Notes: generated by a model not told the origin, from the letters alone. DNA of 6,163 nt from Bifidobacterium breve (GCA_943325655.2 CALPQG020000172.1:1-6163), one strand, 5' to 3'; counted from the first letter of the stretch, positions 1 through 6,163 are shown. A program made the numbers and translations.

Positions 1-24
1 AAACATTCACACATTCCTGTTCCC

Positions 25-1137
25 TTGAAAAAAATTTTCACAAACAAATGGGTTAAAATCCTAAGCTGCATTGTCCTTGTTTCCTTTGCCCTTGTTGGTT
101 TTTTATTGTCCGCTTCTTACCTCGCTATCCAGTTGAGGCTGACAGATCAAAAAGGAACTATTGATGCCAATAACCGTCACTTCCAAGACATGAAAGACAA
201 ATACAACCAATCTTTCCAATTGGATACTTCTCAAATAGAATCCTATAAAAATGAGGCATTTAACAGGATATTGGTATTGAATAAATATTACCCTAAAAAT
301 GCACAATACATTTTAACAGTGATGCAAGAAGGTGCCAATAGCAAAGAGGTGCTGAAAATGCTGGATGCCGTAGATATCAATTTACAAAGCAATGTGCCCT
401 ATTTGACCGAAATCAAAAAAGTGAAAGACGCTCAAGTGTCAACAGCTTCAAAAAACAATTTGAGTGTTTTTGAATGGATGAATATTGCAGAATGGATTGA
501 CTTTAAAGTAGCTGTAGCCAAAGACAAAAAACTCATCGATTCCGTTGCCAAACAAACCAATGTAGAAGAAAGGTTGATTGTTTCTTGTTTGGTAGGAGAA
601 CAAATTCGTTTATTTAACTCCGATCGTGAAGCCTACAAACGCTGGATTGGTCCTTTAAAAATATTGTCTGTAGAATCAAAATTTTCACTGGGAGTAACAG
701 GTATCAAAGAACTTACCGCTAAAAATATTGAAACCTATTTAAAAGACAGTACCAGCAAGTTTTACTTGGGCAAACAATATGAACACTTACTGGATTTCAA
801 AACAGACAATCCTGAAAAAGAAAGAATTGACAGGTTAATTACCTTCAAAAATCATTATTACTCCTACATGTATGCTGCCATTTTTTTAAAACAAATGAAG
901 TTACAATGGGAGAAAGCAGGATTTCCTATTGCAGACCGACCAGAAATTTTGGCAACCTTGTTCAATGTTGGTTTTCCGCAATCGGTTCCGAAAAGTAATC
1001 CAAGGGTTGGTGGATCAACCATAAAGGTAAATGAAAAAGAATACTCCTTTGGAGCCCTGGCTTACCAGTTTTATTATTCAGGCGAACTGCACGAATTGTT
1101 CCCTTTGAAAGCCACCAAATTTGATTGTTATGACTAA
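25..1137 (+). CDS. Membrane-anchored putative lysozyme-like (lytic transglycosylase-fold) protein
   Basis: Probably an inner-membrane-anchored periplasmic protein acting on peptidoglycan. The N-terminus is basic (KKIFTNKWVK), followed by one hydrophobic segment at about residues 10-36; the remaining ~330 residues should be periplasmic. The C-terminal half follows the element order of lysozyme-like enzymes: a helix ending in a candidate catalytic Glu192 (LIVSCLVGEQIR, 184-195), then SLGVTGIKELTA (221-232), resembling the S-x-G-x-x-G-L-M-Q strip, then a Tyr-rich helix (277-290), then ILATLFNVGFPQS (308-320), resembling the 'AAYNAG' motif. This is a motif-level match only; it could be a related fold without enzymatic activity. 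The start drawn is TTG at 25, followed by AAAAAA. The frame has no stop between base 1 and base 25, so the true start may lie outside the window. No Shine-Dalgarno is visible. Its end overlaps the next gene by 8 bases, implying one transcript and coupled translation. The gene is certain, the function only moderately so. Confidence 0.72.
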   Translation: MKKIFTNKWVKILSCIVLVSFALVGFLLSASYLAIQLRLTDQKGTIDANNRHFQDMKDKYNQSFQLDTSQIESYKNEAFNRILVLNKYYPKNAQYILTVMQEGANSKEVLKMLDAVDINLQSNVPYLTEIKKVKDAQVSTASKNNLSVFEWMNIAEWIDFKVAVAKDKKLIDSVAKQTNVEERLIVSCLVGEQIRLFNSDREAYKRWIGPLKILSVESKFSLGVTGIKELTAKNIETYLKDSTSKFYLGKQYEHLLDFKTDNPEKERIDRLITFKNHYYSYMYAAIFLKQMKLQWEKAGFPIADRPEILATLFNVGFPQSVPKSNPRVGGSTIKVNEKEYSFGALAYQFYYSGELHELFPLKATKFDCYD

Positions 1138-1978
1138 AGTTATCTTTTTAAGTATTTGGTTTTGGTTTAATTTCTTGGTCGCCCATGCGCAAGACAGCAC
1201 CACATTTCAATACAAATTTCAATGGCAAAAATTGGCTTCAGGGATTGAGTACGCTGAAGTGGATGCACCGAAAAAGTCTATTGTCAATGATTCAAAAATT
1301 ACGGTCGTTAAAATCAACCCCAGCCAGTTTGATTTTTTTCTTTTCACGGCATCAGAACAAAAAAGAAAAGCACGCACAGCCAAGGAATGGGCAGATACTT
1401 TTAACCTCCATGTGGTCATCAACGCAGGCATGTACAACCTTGCCAATATGCTTGAAAATGATGGCTTTATGAAAAACTATACCCATTACAACAATTCTAA
1501 TTTCAAAGACGGCTATAATGGCATGATGGCTTTCAACGCCAAAGATTCAAGTTACCAAAACTTCTCCATTTTAGATTTAAACTGTTCCGTTTGGGATACC
1601 GTCAAAACCCAATACCATTGTTATTCTCAATGCATGCGCATGATTGATTGCCAAGGAATTCCATTGTCATGGGAGAAGAAAAAACAATCCTGCAGCATGA
1701 TGATTGCTGCGCACGATGAAGCGAATAACCTGTATTTTATTTTCAACAGGTCGCCCTATACCCACAAAGAAATGATTCAGTTTATCCTTCAATTCCCTTT
1801 TAAAATAAAAAATGCCGTATATTTAGAAGGCGGTCCGGAAGCAAGCCTTTACCTCAAATTTGGAAACACTGAAATTGGTAAAATGGGCAGTTATATTTCA
1901 ACCACTTACCCAACAGATTCCAACCAGAAATTCTGGAAAATTCCCAATGTGATTGGTTTGAGGATGAAGAATCCATAA
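1130..1978 (+). CDS. Exported phosphodiester glycosidase (NAGPA/DUF2233) family protein
   Basis: Predicted secreted hydrolase of the family that includes the human mannose-6-phosphate uncovering enzyme domain and bacterial DUF2233 proteins such as E. coli YigE; members split sugar-phosphodiester (sugar-1-phosphate) linkages. The substrate here is unknown. Residues 1-20 form a signal peptide with an AHA|QD cleavage site. The mature protein (~262 aa) shows the family landmarks in order: an early strand region (ITVVKINPSQFDFFLFTAS, 57-75), VVINAGMYN (95-103), DGF (111-113), the family-typical glycine motif YLEGGPEASLYL (231-242, Glu where many relatives have Asp), and a terminal IPNVIGL (271-277). 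Five cysteines (152, 164, 168, 174, 188) cluster in the middle. The ATG at 1130 is preferred to the in-frame TTG at 1121, because it starts directly at the signal peptide; it gives 282 aa. It overlaps the upstream gene by 8 bases (ATGACTAA), so both are likely translated from one mRNA. Family assignment is fairly sure, substrate unknown. Confidence 0.85.
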   Translation: MTKVIFLSIWFWFNFLVAHAQDSTTFQYKFQWQKLASGIEYAEVDAPKKSIVNDSKITVVKINPSQFDFFLFTASEQKRKARTAKEWADTFNLHVVINAGMYNLANMLENDGFMKNYTHYNNSNFKDGYNGMMAFNAKDSSYQNFSILDLNCSVWDTVKTQYHCYSQCMRMIDCQGIPLSWEKKKQSCSMMIAAHDEANNLYFIFNRSPYTHKEMIQFILQFPFKIKNAVYLEGGPEASLYLKFGNTEIGKMGSYISTTYPTDSNQKFWKIPNVIGLRMKNP

Positions 1979-2013
1979 ACTTTCAGAAATCTAAATTACC
2001 ATTCCTCAAAACA

Positions 2014-2043
2014 TTGCTTGTATTAAATCAATGATTATATTTG
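2014..2043 (+). promoter_or_regulatory. Bacteroidota-type promoter for the penicillin-binding protein gene
   Basis: A TTG at 2014-2016 is followed after exactly 19 bases by TATATTTG at 2036-2043, a full match to the Bacteroidota primary sigma-factor pattern (-33 TTG, -7 TAnnTTTG). Transcription would begin within a few bases after 2043, about 2047-2052. This leaves a leader of roughly 25 bases to the ATG at 2074 and puts the upstream TTG (2047) and GTG (2050) at the very mRNA tip. It lies in the 95-base gap between the phosphodiester glycosidase stop and the PBP start, so the PBP can be transcribed independently of the upstream pair. Confidence 0.7.
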
Positions 2044-2073
2044 TAGTTGGTGGAAAATCAGAAATTGGGTGAA

Positions 2074-4524
2074 ATGAAGAAAAAATTTAAGCAGGTACTT
2101 ACGACATTACTACAAATACTTACTATTGGTTGGAATTTCTTCCTTGAAGTAAGAGCACTTTTTTTAGAAAAATTCAATGCAACTCCGGTACTCAAAGTAT
2201 GGAAATGGTTTATCTATGTTGTAGGTGGAATATTTTTATACATTCAATTTGTAGATTACAATCTTTTATGGCTTGCCGGAAAATCACCTGATTTAGAACA
2301 ACTTGAAAATCCAAAACTAGACACCCCTTCTGAAGCATGGACTGCTGATGGCGTGTTGTTTGGTAAATATTACAAAGAAAACCGTAGCCCGGTAGATTAC
2401 CACCAAATCCCTCCTATTGTTATCAAATCACTTGTTGCTACAGAAGACATTCGTTTTTACGAACACTGTGGTGTCGACATGCAAGCCACCTTTTCAATTA
2501 TTTGGTATTTGGTCAAAGGGGATAACCGTGGAGGAAGTACCATTTCCCAACAATTGGCCAAAAATCTTTTCAAAACACGACGCGGTGCTTCTAAAGGATT
2601 ATTGGGTTGGATTCCCGGTGTCAAAACAATTATAGCCAAAACCAAAGAATGGATCACAGCGATTAAATTAGAACGCACGTATTCCAAATCTGAAATCATT
2701 ACGCTTTACCTCAATACCGTTGATTTTGGAAGTAACTCTTTCGGAATCAAAGCGGCAGCCAAAACATTTTTCAATACCCCTGTAGAAAAATTAAATACCC
2801 AACAAGTAGCGATGTTAATTGGCTTACTCAAAGCTCCAACCTTATACAGCCCAAGAATACATCCTAAAAATGCAGTCAAAAGAAGGAATACGGTATTGAA
2901 TCAAATGGTAAAATACAATGTTATTTCGAAGGCAATTGGGGATTCGTTGAAACAGGAAAATGTAGTCATTGATTATACGGTAGAACATCCGAATGACGGC
3001 ATGGCCAATTATTTCAGGGGCGTAGTCAATAACATGCTCAACAAATGGTGCAAAGAAAATGGCTATGACCTTTATTCTGATGGCTTAAAAATTTATACTA
3101 CCATTGATTCTCGTGTTCAAAAATGGGCAGAACAAGCCGTTGACGAACACATGAAAAGTTTACAGCGTACATTCGACAGACACTGGAAAGGCGAAATTCC
3201 ATGGAGAGATGAAAAAGGAAACGTCATTGCGAATTTCATTGAAGATTATTTGCCGCGTACGCCAATCTACAAACAACTCAAAAGAGAACATGGCGACAAC
3301 ATTAACCTGATCATGAGGGAATTGAATCGTCCCAAAAAGATGACTTTATTTTCATGGAATGGTGAAAAGGATACGGTGTTAAGTTCAATTGATTCTATCA
3401 AATATTATAAGAAATTTTTACACGCCGGATTCATGACCATGGATCCATTTAGTGGTCATATCAAAGCCTGGGTGGGTGGAATTGATTACAAGTATTTCAA
3501 ATACGACCACGTAAAACAATCCATGCGTCAACCAGGATCAACATTTAAACCATTTATTTATTGCGCGGCGATTGACTCATTTGGTTATTCTCCTTGCGAC
3601 CAAATAGTGGATGTTAAAAAAGTATACCACTACAAAGAAGTCAGTAAAAAATCAGGAAGAGATACCATCATTGAATGGTCACCAAGAAACAGTGACTGGA
3701 AAGTTTCAGGCCAATCGATGTCGTTGCGCAGGGCCATGGCCAAATCTATCAATACCATTTCAGCACAAATTATTCAAATCATTGGGGGAAAAGATTCTCT
3801 TTTGGGTGGTGCAAAAACGGTCATTGCCTACGCCAGAAAAATGGGGATTAAAAGTCCACTGGAACCCATTCCTTCTGTAGGATTAGGTTCATGTGATGTA
3901 AATTTATTTGAAATGGTAGGCGCTTATGGAACTTACCTGAACAGAGGATTGTATACTGAACCAATTTTCATTACCCGAATTGAAGACAGGAATGGAAACA
4001 TCATCAAAGAATTTATCCCTGAAAGGCGTCAGGCGATTAGCCAGGAATCAGCCTTTTTAATGGTACACATGTTAAAAGGCGGTTTGGAAGAAATCGGCGG
4101 CACCTCTCAAGGATTGTTTCAATACGATTTGTTCAGGGGAAATGAATTCGGCGGTAAAACAGGAACATCCTCCAACAACTCTGATGGCTGGTTTATGGGC
4201 ATGACCAAAGACTGGATTTCAGGCGCTTGGGTGGGTGCTGACGACAGAAGTATCCACTTCAGAACAGGCGTTTTGGGAGAAGGTGCACGAACAGCCCTTC
4301 CAATTTACGGCCGATTTATGGAGAAAATTTATGCTGATAAATCCATAGGCATTACCATGGGAAGATTCCCTCAACCCAAAATCAAAATCACCAAACAATA
4401 CCAATGTACTTACCGGCCTCCAAAAAATGATTCTACCATGGTCAACATGCTAGACAGCGTATTACTGAACAATACAGATACTTTTGATCCCATTGAAGAA
4501 GAAGTACCAGAAGTAAAACCATGA
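2074..4524 (+). CDS. Class A penicillin-binding protein 1A (bifunctional transglycosylase/transpeptidase)
   Basis: Peptidoglycan synthase (mrcA/ponA type) that polymerises lipid II into glycan strands and cross-links stem peptides on the periplasmic face of the inner membrane. The 816-residue length is normal for the family. A cytoplasmic N-terminus with a hydrophobic stretch (about 8-34) precedes the transmembrane anchor (about 42-67). The GT51 domain shows EDIRFYEHCG (catalytic Glu124), GGSTISQQLAKN (153-164), AKTKE (188-192, counterpart of RKxxE with Ala for Arg; Glu192 kept) and KSEIITLYLN (205-214). The transpeptidase domain has the complete triad: SxxK at Ser489-Lys492 in QPGSTFKPF, SxN at Ser558-Asn560, and KTGTS at 695-699. 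The acidic, Pro-rich C-terminus ends EEEVPEVKP. I chose ATG 2074 over TTG 2047/GTG 2050 because the promoter immediately upstream would start the mRNA at about those codons; the longer form would be 825 aa and directly follows an in-frame TAG (2044-2046). Function is close to certain. Confidence 0.96.
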   Translation: MKKKFKQVLTTLLQILTIGWNFFLEVRALFLEKFNATPVLKVWKWFIYVVGGIFLYIQFVDYNLLWLAGKSPDLEQLENPKLDTPSEAWTADGVLFGKYYKENRSPVDYHQIPPIVIKSLVATEDIRFYEHCGVDMQATFSIIWYLVKGDNRGGSTISQQLAKNLFKTRRGASKGLLGWIPGVKTIIAKTKEWITAIKLERTYSKSEIITLYLNTVDFGSNSFGIKAAAKTFFNTPVEKLNTQQVAMLIGLLKAPTLYSPRIHPKNAVKRRNTVLNQMVKYNVISKAIGDSLKQENVVIDYTVEHPNDGMANYFRGVVNNMLNKWCKENGYDLYSDGLKIYTTIDSRVQKWAEQAVDEHMKSLQRTFDRHWKGEIPWRDEKGNVIANFIEDYLPRTPIYKQLKREHGDNINLIMRELNRPKKMTLFSWNGEKDTVLSSIDSIKYYKKFLHAGFMTMDPFSGHIKAWVGGIDYKYFKYDHVKQSMRQPGSTFKPFIYCAAIDSFGYSPCDQIVDVKKVYHYKEVSKKSGRDTIIEWSPRNSDWKVSGQSMSLRRAMAKSINTISAQIIQIIGGKDSLLGGAKTVIAYARKMGIKSPLEPIPSVGLGSCDVNLFEMVGAYGTYLNRGLYTEPIFITRIEDRNGNIIKEFIPERRQAISQESAFLMVHMLKGGLEEIGGTSQGLFQYDLFRGNEFGGKTGTSSNNSDGWFMGMTKDWISGAWVGADDRSIHFRTGVLGEGARTALPIYGRFMEKIYADKSIGITMGRFPQPKIKITKQYQCTYRPPKNDSTMVNMLDSVLLNNTDTFDPIEEEVPEVKP

Positions 4525-4533
4525 CCATAAAGC

Positions 4534-4548
4534 ACTGTTTAAAACAGT
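4534..4548. repeat. Short perfect inverted repeat between PBP and J-domain genes
   Basis: ACTGTTT at 4534-4540 and AAACAGT at 4542-4548 are perfect 7-base inverted copies separated by one base, 10 bases after the PBP stop. As RNA only about five pairs (ACTGT/ACAGT) could form around an AT loop, and no T-tract follows, so it is a poor intrinsic terminator. It could be a weak hairpin or a protein-binding palindrome, or chance. With no clear terminator or promoter in this 54-base gap, read-through from the PBP gene into the J-domain gene is plausible. Confidence 0.3.
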
Positions 4549-4578
4549 AAAACTACTCACTATAAACGTCCGAAAGAC

Positions 4579-5466
4579 TTGCCACTCAATTACTACCATA
4601 TTTTAGGAATACCTAGTAATGCAAGCCTTTCGGAAATCAAAACGGCCTACAAGCAACTTGCAAAAAAACACCATCCGGATAAAAATGCAGGCAATATCAA
4701 TGCGGAAGAGCAGTTTAAAATCATCAATGAAGCTTACCAAACGCTTTCCAATCCCGAAAAAAAACACCTTTACGACAACAAACATTACCTGAACCACCAA
4801 AATACCGATGAACATCGGTATAAATACCAAACCAGCTATACCACCAATTACCACAGAAACTTTGACTTTGGAAAATACCAACCCAAAGGAAATACCTCAG
4901 CATATTCCAAACCCATTACCCCACAAAAAGGGAATATTAAATTTTATATTTTAGCTTTCGTTTTCATTTTCGTGATTGGTTCAATTGGCCTGACGCTAGG
5001 TTATTTCATGAACAACTATGCCGCTAAAGAACACTTAAAAGTTGCGAATGATTTTTTAAAAATCAAAGGATACGAGCAGGCTTCCTCGGAATACGAAGCA
5101 GCCATTCATTTCAATGACGAATTAAGTGATGCTTATTTTGGAAAAGGAATTGTGATGATGGAAGCAATGCGTGATTATAACAAAGCAATAATTTACTTTA
5201 ACGCCGCAATTAACCTCTCCGAAACGCCGAACCCTTATTATTTTGAAAAAAGAGCTTTTTGTTTTTACCAAATGGGGAACTTTGACAAAGCAATTTTAGA
5301 CATGAATATTGCGCTCAAAAACCCCAAATTTCAAACGGGTGAGAATTATTATTTTAGAGGAATGTGTAAAATCAAGTTGGGCATGAAAAAAGAAGCATAC
5401 CCTGATTTTCAATTGGCTTTAAAACAAAATTTTCAACATGCTGAAGAAAAAATAATACTGCCTTAG
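4579..5466 (+). CDS. Membrane J-domain (DnaJ-like) protein with C-terminal TPR repeats
   Basis: A class III-type J-domain protein: J domains stimulate the ATPase of a DnaK/Hsp70 partner and recruit it to a chosen place. Residues 4-66 form a full J domain, with the opening NYYHILGI, helix II EIKTAYKQLAKKHH, the diagnostic HPD at 32-34, and helix III ending NPEKKHLYD. No Gly/Phe-rich, zinc-finger or DnaJ substrate-binding domain follows, so it is not housekeeping DnaJ. A polar Tyr/Asn/Gln-rich linker (about 68-118) leads to one transmembrane segment (about 121-143) with lysines at 111, 117 and 121 in front of it. About four TPR-like repeats follow (149-182, 183-216, 218-250, 254-287). By the positive-inside rule the J domain is cytoplasmic and the TPRs periplasmic. 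TTG at 4579 is the only normal start codon between the in-frame TAA at 4540-4542 and the J domain, and it gives the usual short J-domain N-terminus. Domain calls are strong; client and process are unknown. Confidence 0.88.
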   Translation: MPLNYYHILGIPSNASLSEIKTAYKQLAKKHHPDKNAGNINAEEQFKIINEAYQTLSNPEKKHLYDNKHYLNHQNTDEHRYKYQTSYTTNYHRNFDFGKYQPKGNTSAYSKPITPQKGNIKFYILAFVFIFVIGSIGLTLGYFMNNYAAKEHLKVANDFLKIKGYEQASSEYEAAIHFNDELSDAYFGKGIVMMEAMRDYNKAIIYFNAAINLSETPNPYYFEKRAFCFYQMGNFDKAILDMNIALKNPKFQTGENYYFRGMCKIKLGMKKEAYPDFQLALKQNFQHAEEKIILP

Positions 5467-5493
5467 GAGTAAATTAAAGTAATTGATAAATAG

Positions 5494-5533
5494 TTGTTTA
5501 TCTTCAATATTTTATTGATTTTTACATAAACAA
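5494..5533 (+). terminator. AT-rich nested inverted repeat, possible terminator or mRNA-end hairpin
   Basis: TTGTTTAT (5494-5501) and ATAAACAA (5526-5533) are perfect 8-base inverted copies. Inside them TCAAT (5504-5508) pairs with ATTGA (5514-5518) around an ATTTT loop, so the two stems can stack into one longer interrupted hairpin. It begins 28 bases after the J-domain gene stop and is followed by ATTTTAA. There is little G/C in the stem and no clean U-tract, so intrinsic termination is uncertain; position at the end of the gene is the main argument. Confidence 0.33.
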
Positions 5534-5644
5534 ATTTTAAAAAAGTGCGCAGTAAGTAGTTGAATATTTTTACAGGATACACTAAGTATCATTAAAGTTT
5601 TAAAATCATACCATAAGTAATACGCTAATTTTAAATATCTTATC

Positions 5645-6013
5645 ATGAAAAAAATTCTGATTGTGGAAGATGACAAAGTAGTTGCGCTCATCAACAAAAG
5701 AATGGTGGAAAAAATTGGACACAGGGCCTATTGTTGTGTATCAACAGGAAAAGAGGCTATCCAAACTACGAAAAAAACTAACCCGGATGTTATCTTAATG
5801 GACATTCAATTGGAAGGAAAAATGAATGGAATTGAGGCAATGAAAGAAATCAGAAAATTTTCAACTACTCCGGTGATATTTATTTCTGGCAATATTTCCA
5901 ATGAAATCCACGAAGCAATACAAAAAACAGGAAATGCCACTTTTTTAGCCAAACCTGTTGAAATAATGCAGCTTCAGGAAGCACTCGGAAAATTGGTTTG
6001 TAGCGGAGTGTAA
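5645..6013 (+). CDS. Stand-alone response regulator receiver (CheY-like) protein
   Basis: A 122-residue single receiver domain that should accept phosphate from a histidine kinase and signal by protein contact, since there is no DNA-binding or enzymatic output domain. All receiver landmarks are present: the acidic pair Glu8-Asp9 in ILIVEDD, phospho-acceptor Asp53 in VILMDIQLEG, switch Ser81 in VIFISGN, aromatic Phe100, and invariant Lys103 in FLAKP with the normal three-residue spacing. The ATG at 5645 gives the standard MKKILIVEDD opening; no Shine-Dalgarno is visible. It stands 178 bases after the J-domain gene, beyond a possible terminator, so it is probably a separate transcript, although the only promoter-like string (TAATTTTA at 5626-5633) departs from consensus and lacks a matching TTG. 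No kinase or phosphotransfer protein lies in the window, so partner and output are unknown. Confidence 0.95.
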   Translation: MKKILIVEDDKVVALINKRMVEKIGHRAYCCVSTGKEAIQTTKKTNPDVILMDIQLEGKMNGIEAMKEIRKFSTTPVIFISGNISNEIHEAIQKTGNATFLAKPVEIMQLQEALGKLVCSGV

Positions 6014-6163
6014 ACTAAACGCTGACTAGGTTTAAAACTCAAAATGACTTGATGTGTATAAATTTTTCTTGATTTCAATAGTACATTTATCAACTTCATT
6101 TTTAAATAATTGATCAATAATTAAATTTATTTGGAACAAGAATGACAATTTGTGGTTCATTAC
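6014..6163. other. Non-coding tail, no supported gene
   Basis: The final 150 bases are very AT-rich and hold no convincing coding region, RNA gene or clear terminator. ATTGATCAAT at 6109-6118 is a perfect 10-base palindrome. An ATG at 6142-6144 preceded by the purine-rich GGAACAAG opens a frame that runs off the window edge after only seven codons; it could begin the next gene but cannot be judged here. Confidence 0.4.

Noticed and set aside
1121..1129. TTG 1121 as start of the phosphodiester glycosidase gene
   Set aside because: ATG three codons later gives a cleaner signal peptide directly from Met-Thr-Lys, and nothing near the TTG supports initiation there.
2457..2699. Minus-strand 80-residue open frame inside the PBP gene
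   Set aside because: It is antisense to the conserved transglycosylase motifs and has no domain or promoter of its own; a shadow of the real gene.
5626..5633. TAATTTTA as a promoter -7 box for the receiver gene
   Set aside because: It differs from TAnnTTTG at the final base, has no TTG about 19 bases upstream, and would leave only a few bases of leader; such strings are expected by chance in this AT-rich gap.
5512..5697. Minus-strand open frame across the intergenic region before the receiver gene
   Set aside because: Its translation is low-complexity (Met/Ser/Leu/Ile-rich), overlaps the receiver start and shows no recognisable domain; likely a by-product of AT-rich sequence.
6012..6033. 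AAACTA...TAGGTTT as a terminator hairpin after the receiver gene
   Set aside because: The arms pair only with a bulged G, the first arm overlaps the stop codon, and no T-tract follows.
6109..6118. ATTGATCAAT palindrome as an operator
   Set aside because: A single 10-base palindrome in very AT-rich DNA, with no second copy seen and no gene clearly next to it.
6142..6163. Start of a further gene at ATG 6142
   Set aside because: Only seven codons are visible before the window ends; too little to support a coding call.

Overview
The window reads as a chromosomal piece of a Bacteroidota (Bacteroidetes) genome. The DNA is AT-rich with A-rich codon use, and start codons lack convincing Shine-Dalgarno sequences. 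The one clear promoter, ahead of the penicillin-binding protein gene, fits the Bacteroidota pattern TTG-(19)-TAnnTTTG. The protein types agree, but I cannot fix the order or genus.

All five genes lie on the + strand. (1) 25-1137: a membrane-anchored protein with a likely divergent lysozyme-like (lytic transglycosylase-like) fold; its reading frame is open to the left edge, so its start is uncertain. (2) 1130-1978: an exported phosphodiester glycosidase (NAGPA/DUF2233) family protein, overlapping gene 1 by 8 bases. (3) 2074-4524: a class A penicillin-binding protein (PBP1A type) with its own promoter at 2014-2043, which argues for the ATG at 2074 over the upstream TTG/GTG. (4) 4579-5466: a single-pass membrane J-domain protein with a C-terminal TPR region, starting at TTG. 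(5) 5645-6013: a stand-alone response-regulator receiver domain. The gap at 5467-5644 holds an AT-rich nested inverted repeat, and 6014-6163 holds no gene I can support.

The first three genes suggest an envelope neighbourhood: a possible peptidoglycan-cleaving enzyme and an exported sugar-phosphodiester hydrolase as a coupled pair, followed by a bifunctional peptidoglycan synthase under its own promoter. The J-domain/TPR protein follows the synthase after 54 bases with no recognisable promoter, so it may be co-transcribed with it. The receiver protein is separated by a longer gap and shows no obvious tie to the others.

I see no mobile element, CRISPR array, tRNA, rRNA or phage gene. Most of the window is ordinary core-type chromosome. 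The parts most worth a second look are the divergent lysozyme-like protein with its overlapping partner, and the J-domain protein whose two functional halves are predicted on opposite faces of the inner membrane.
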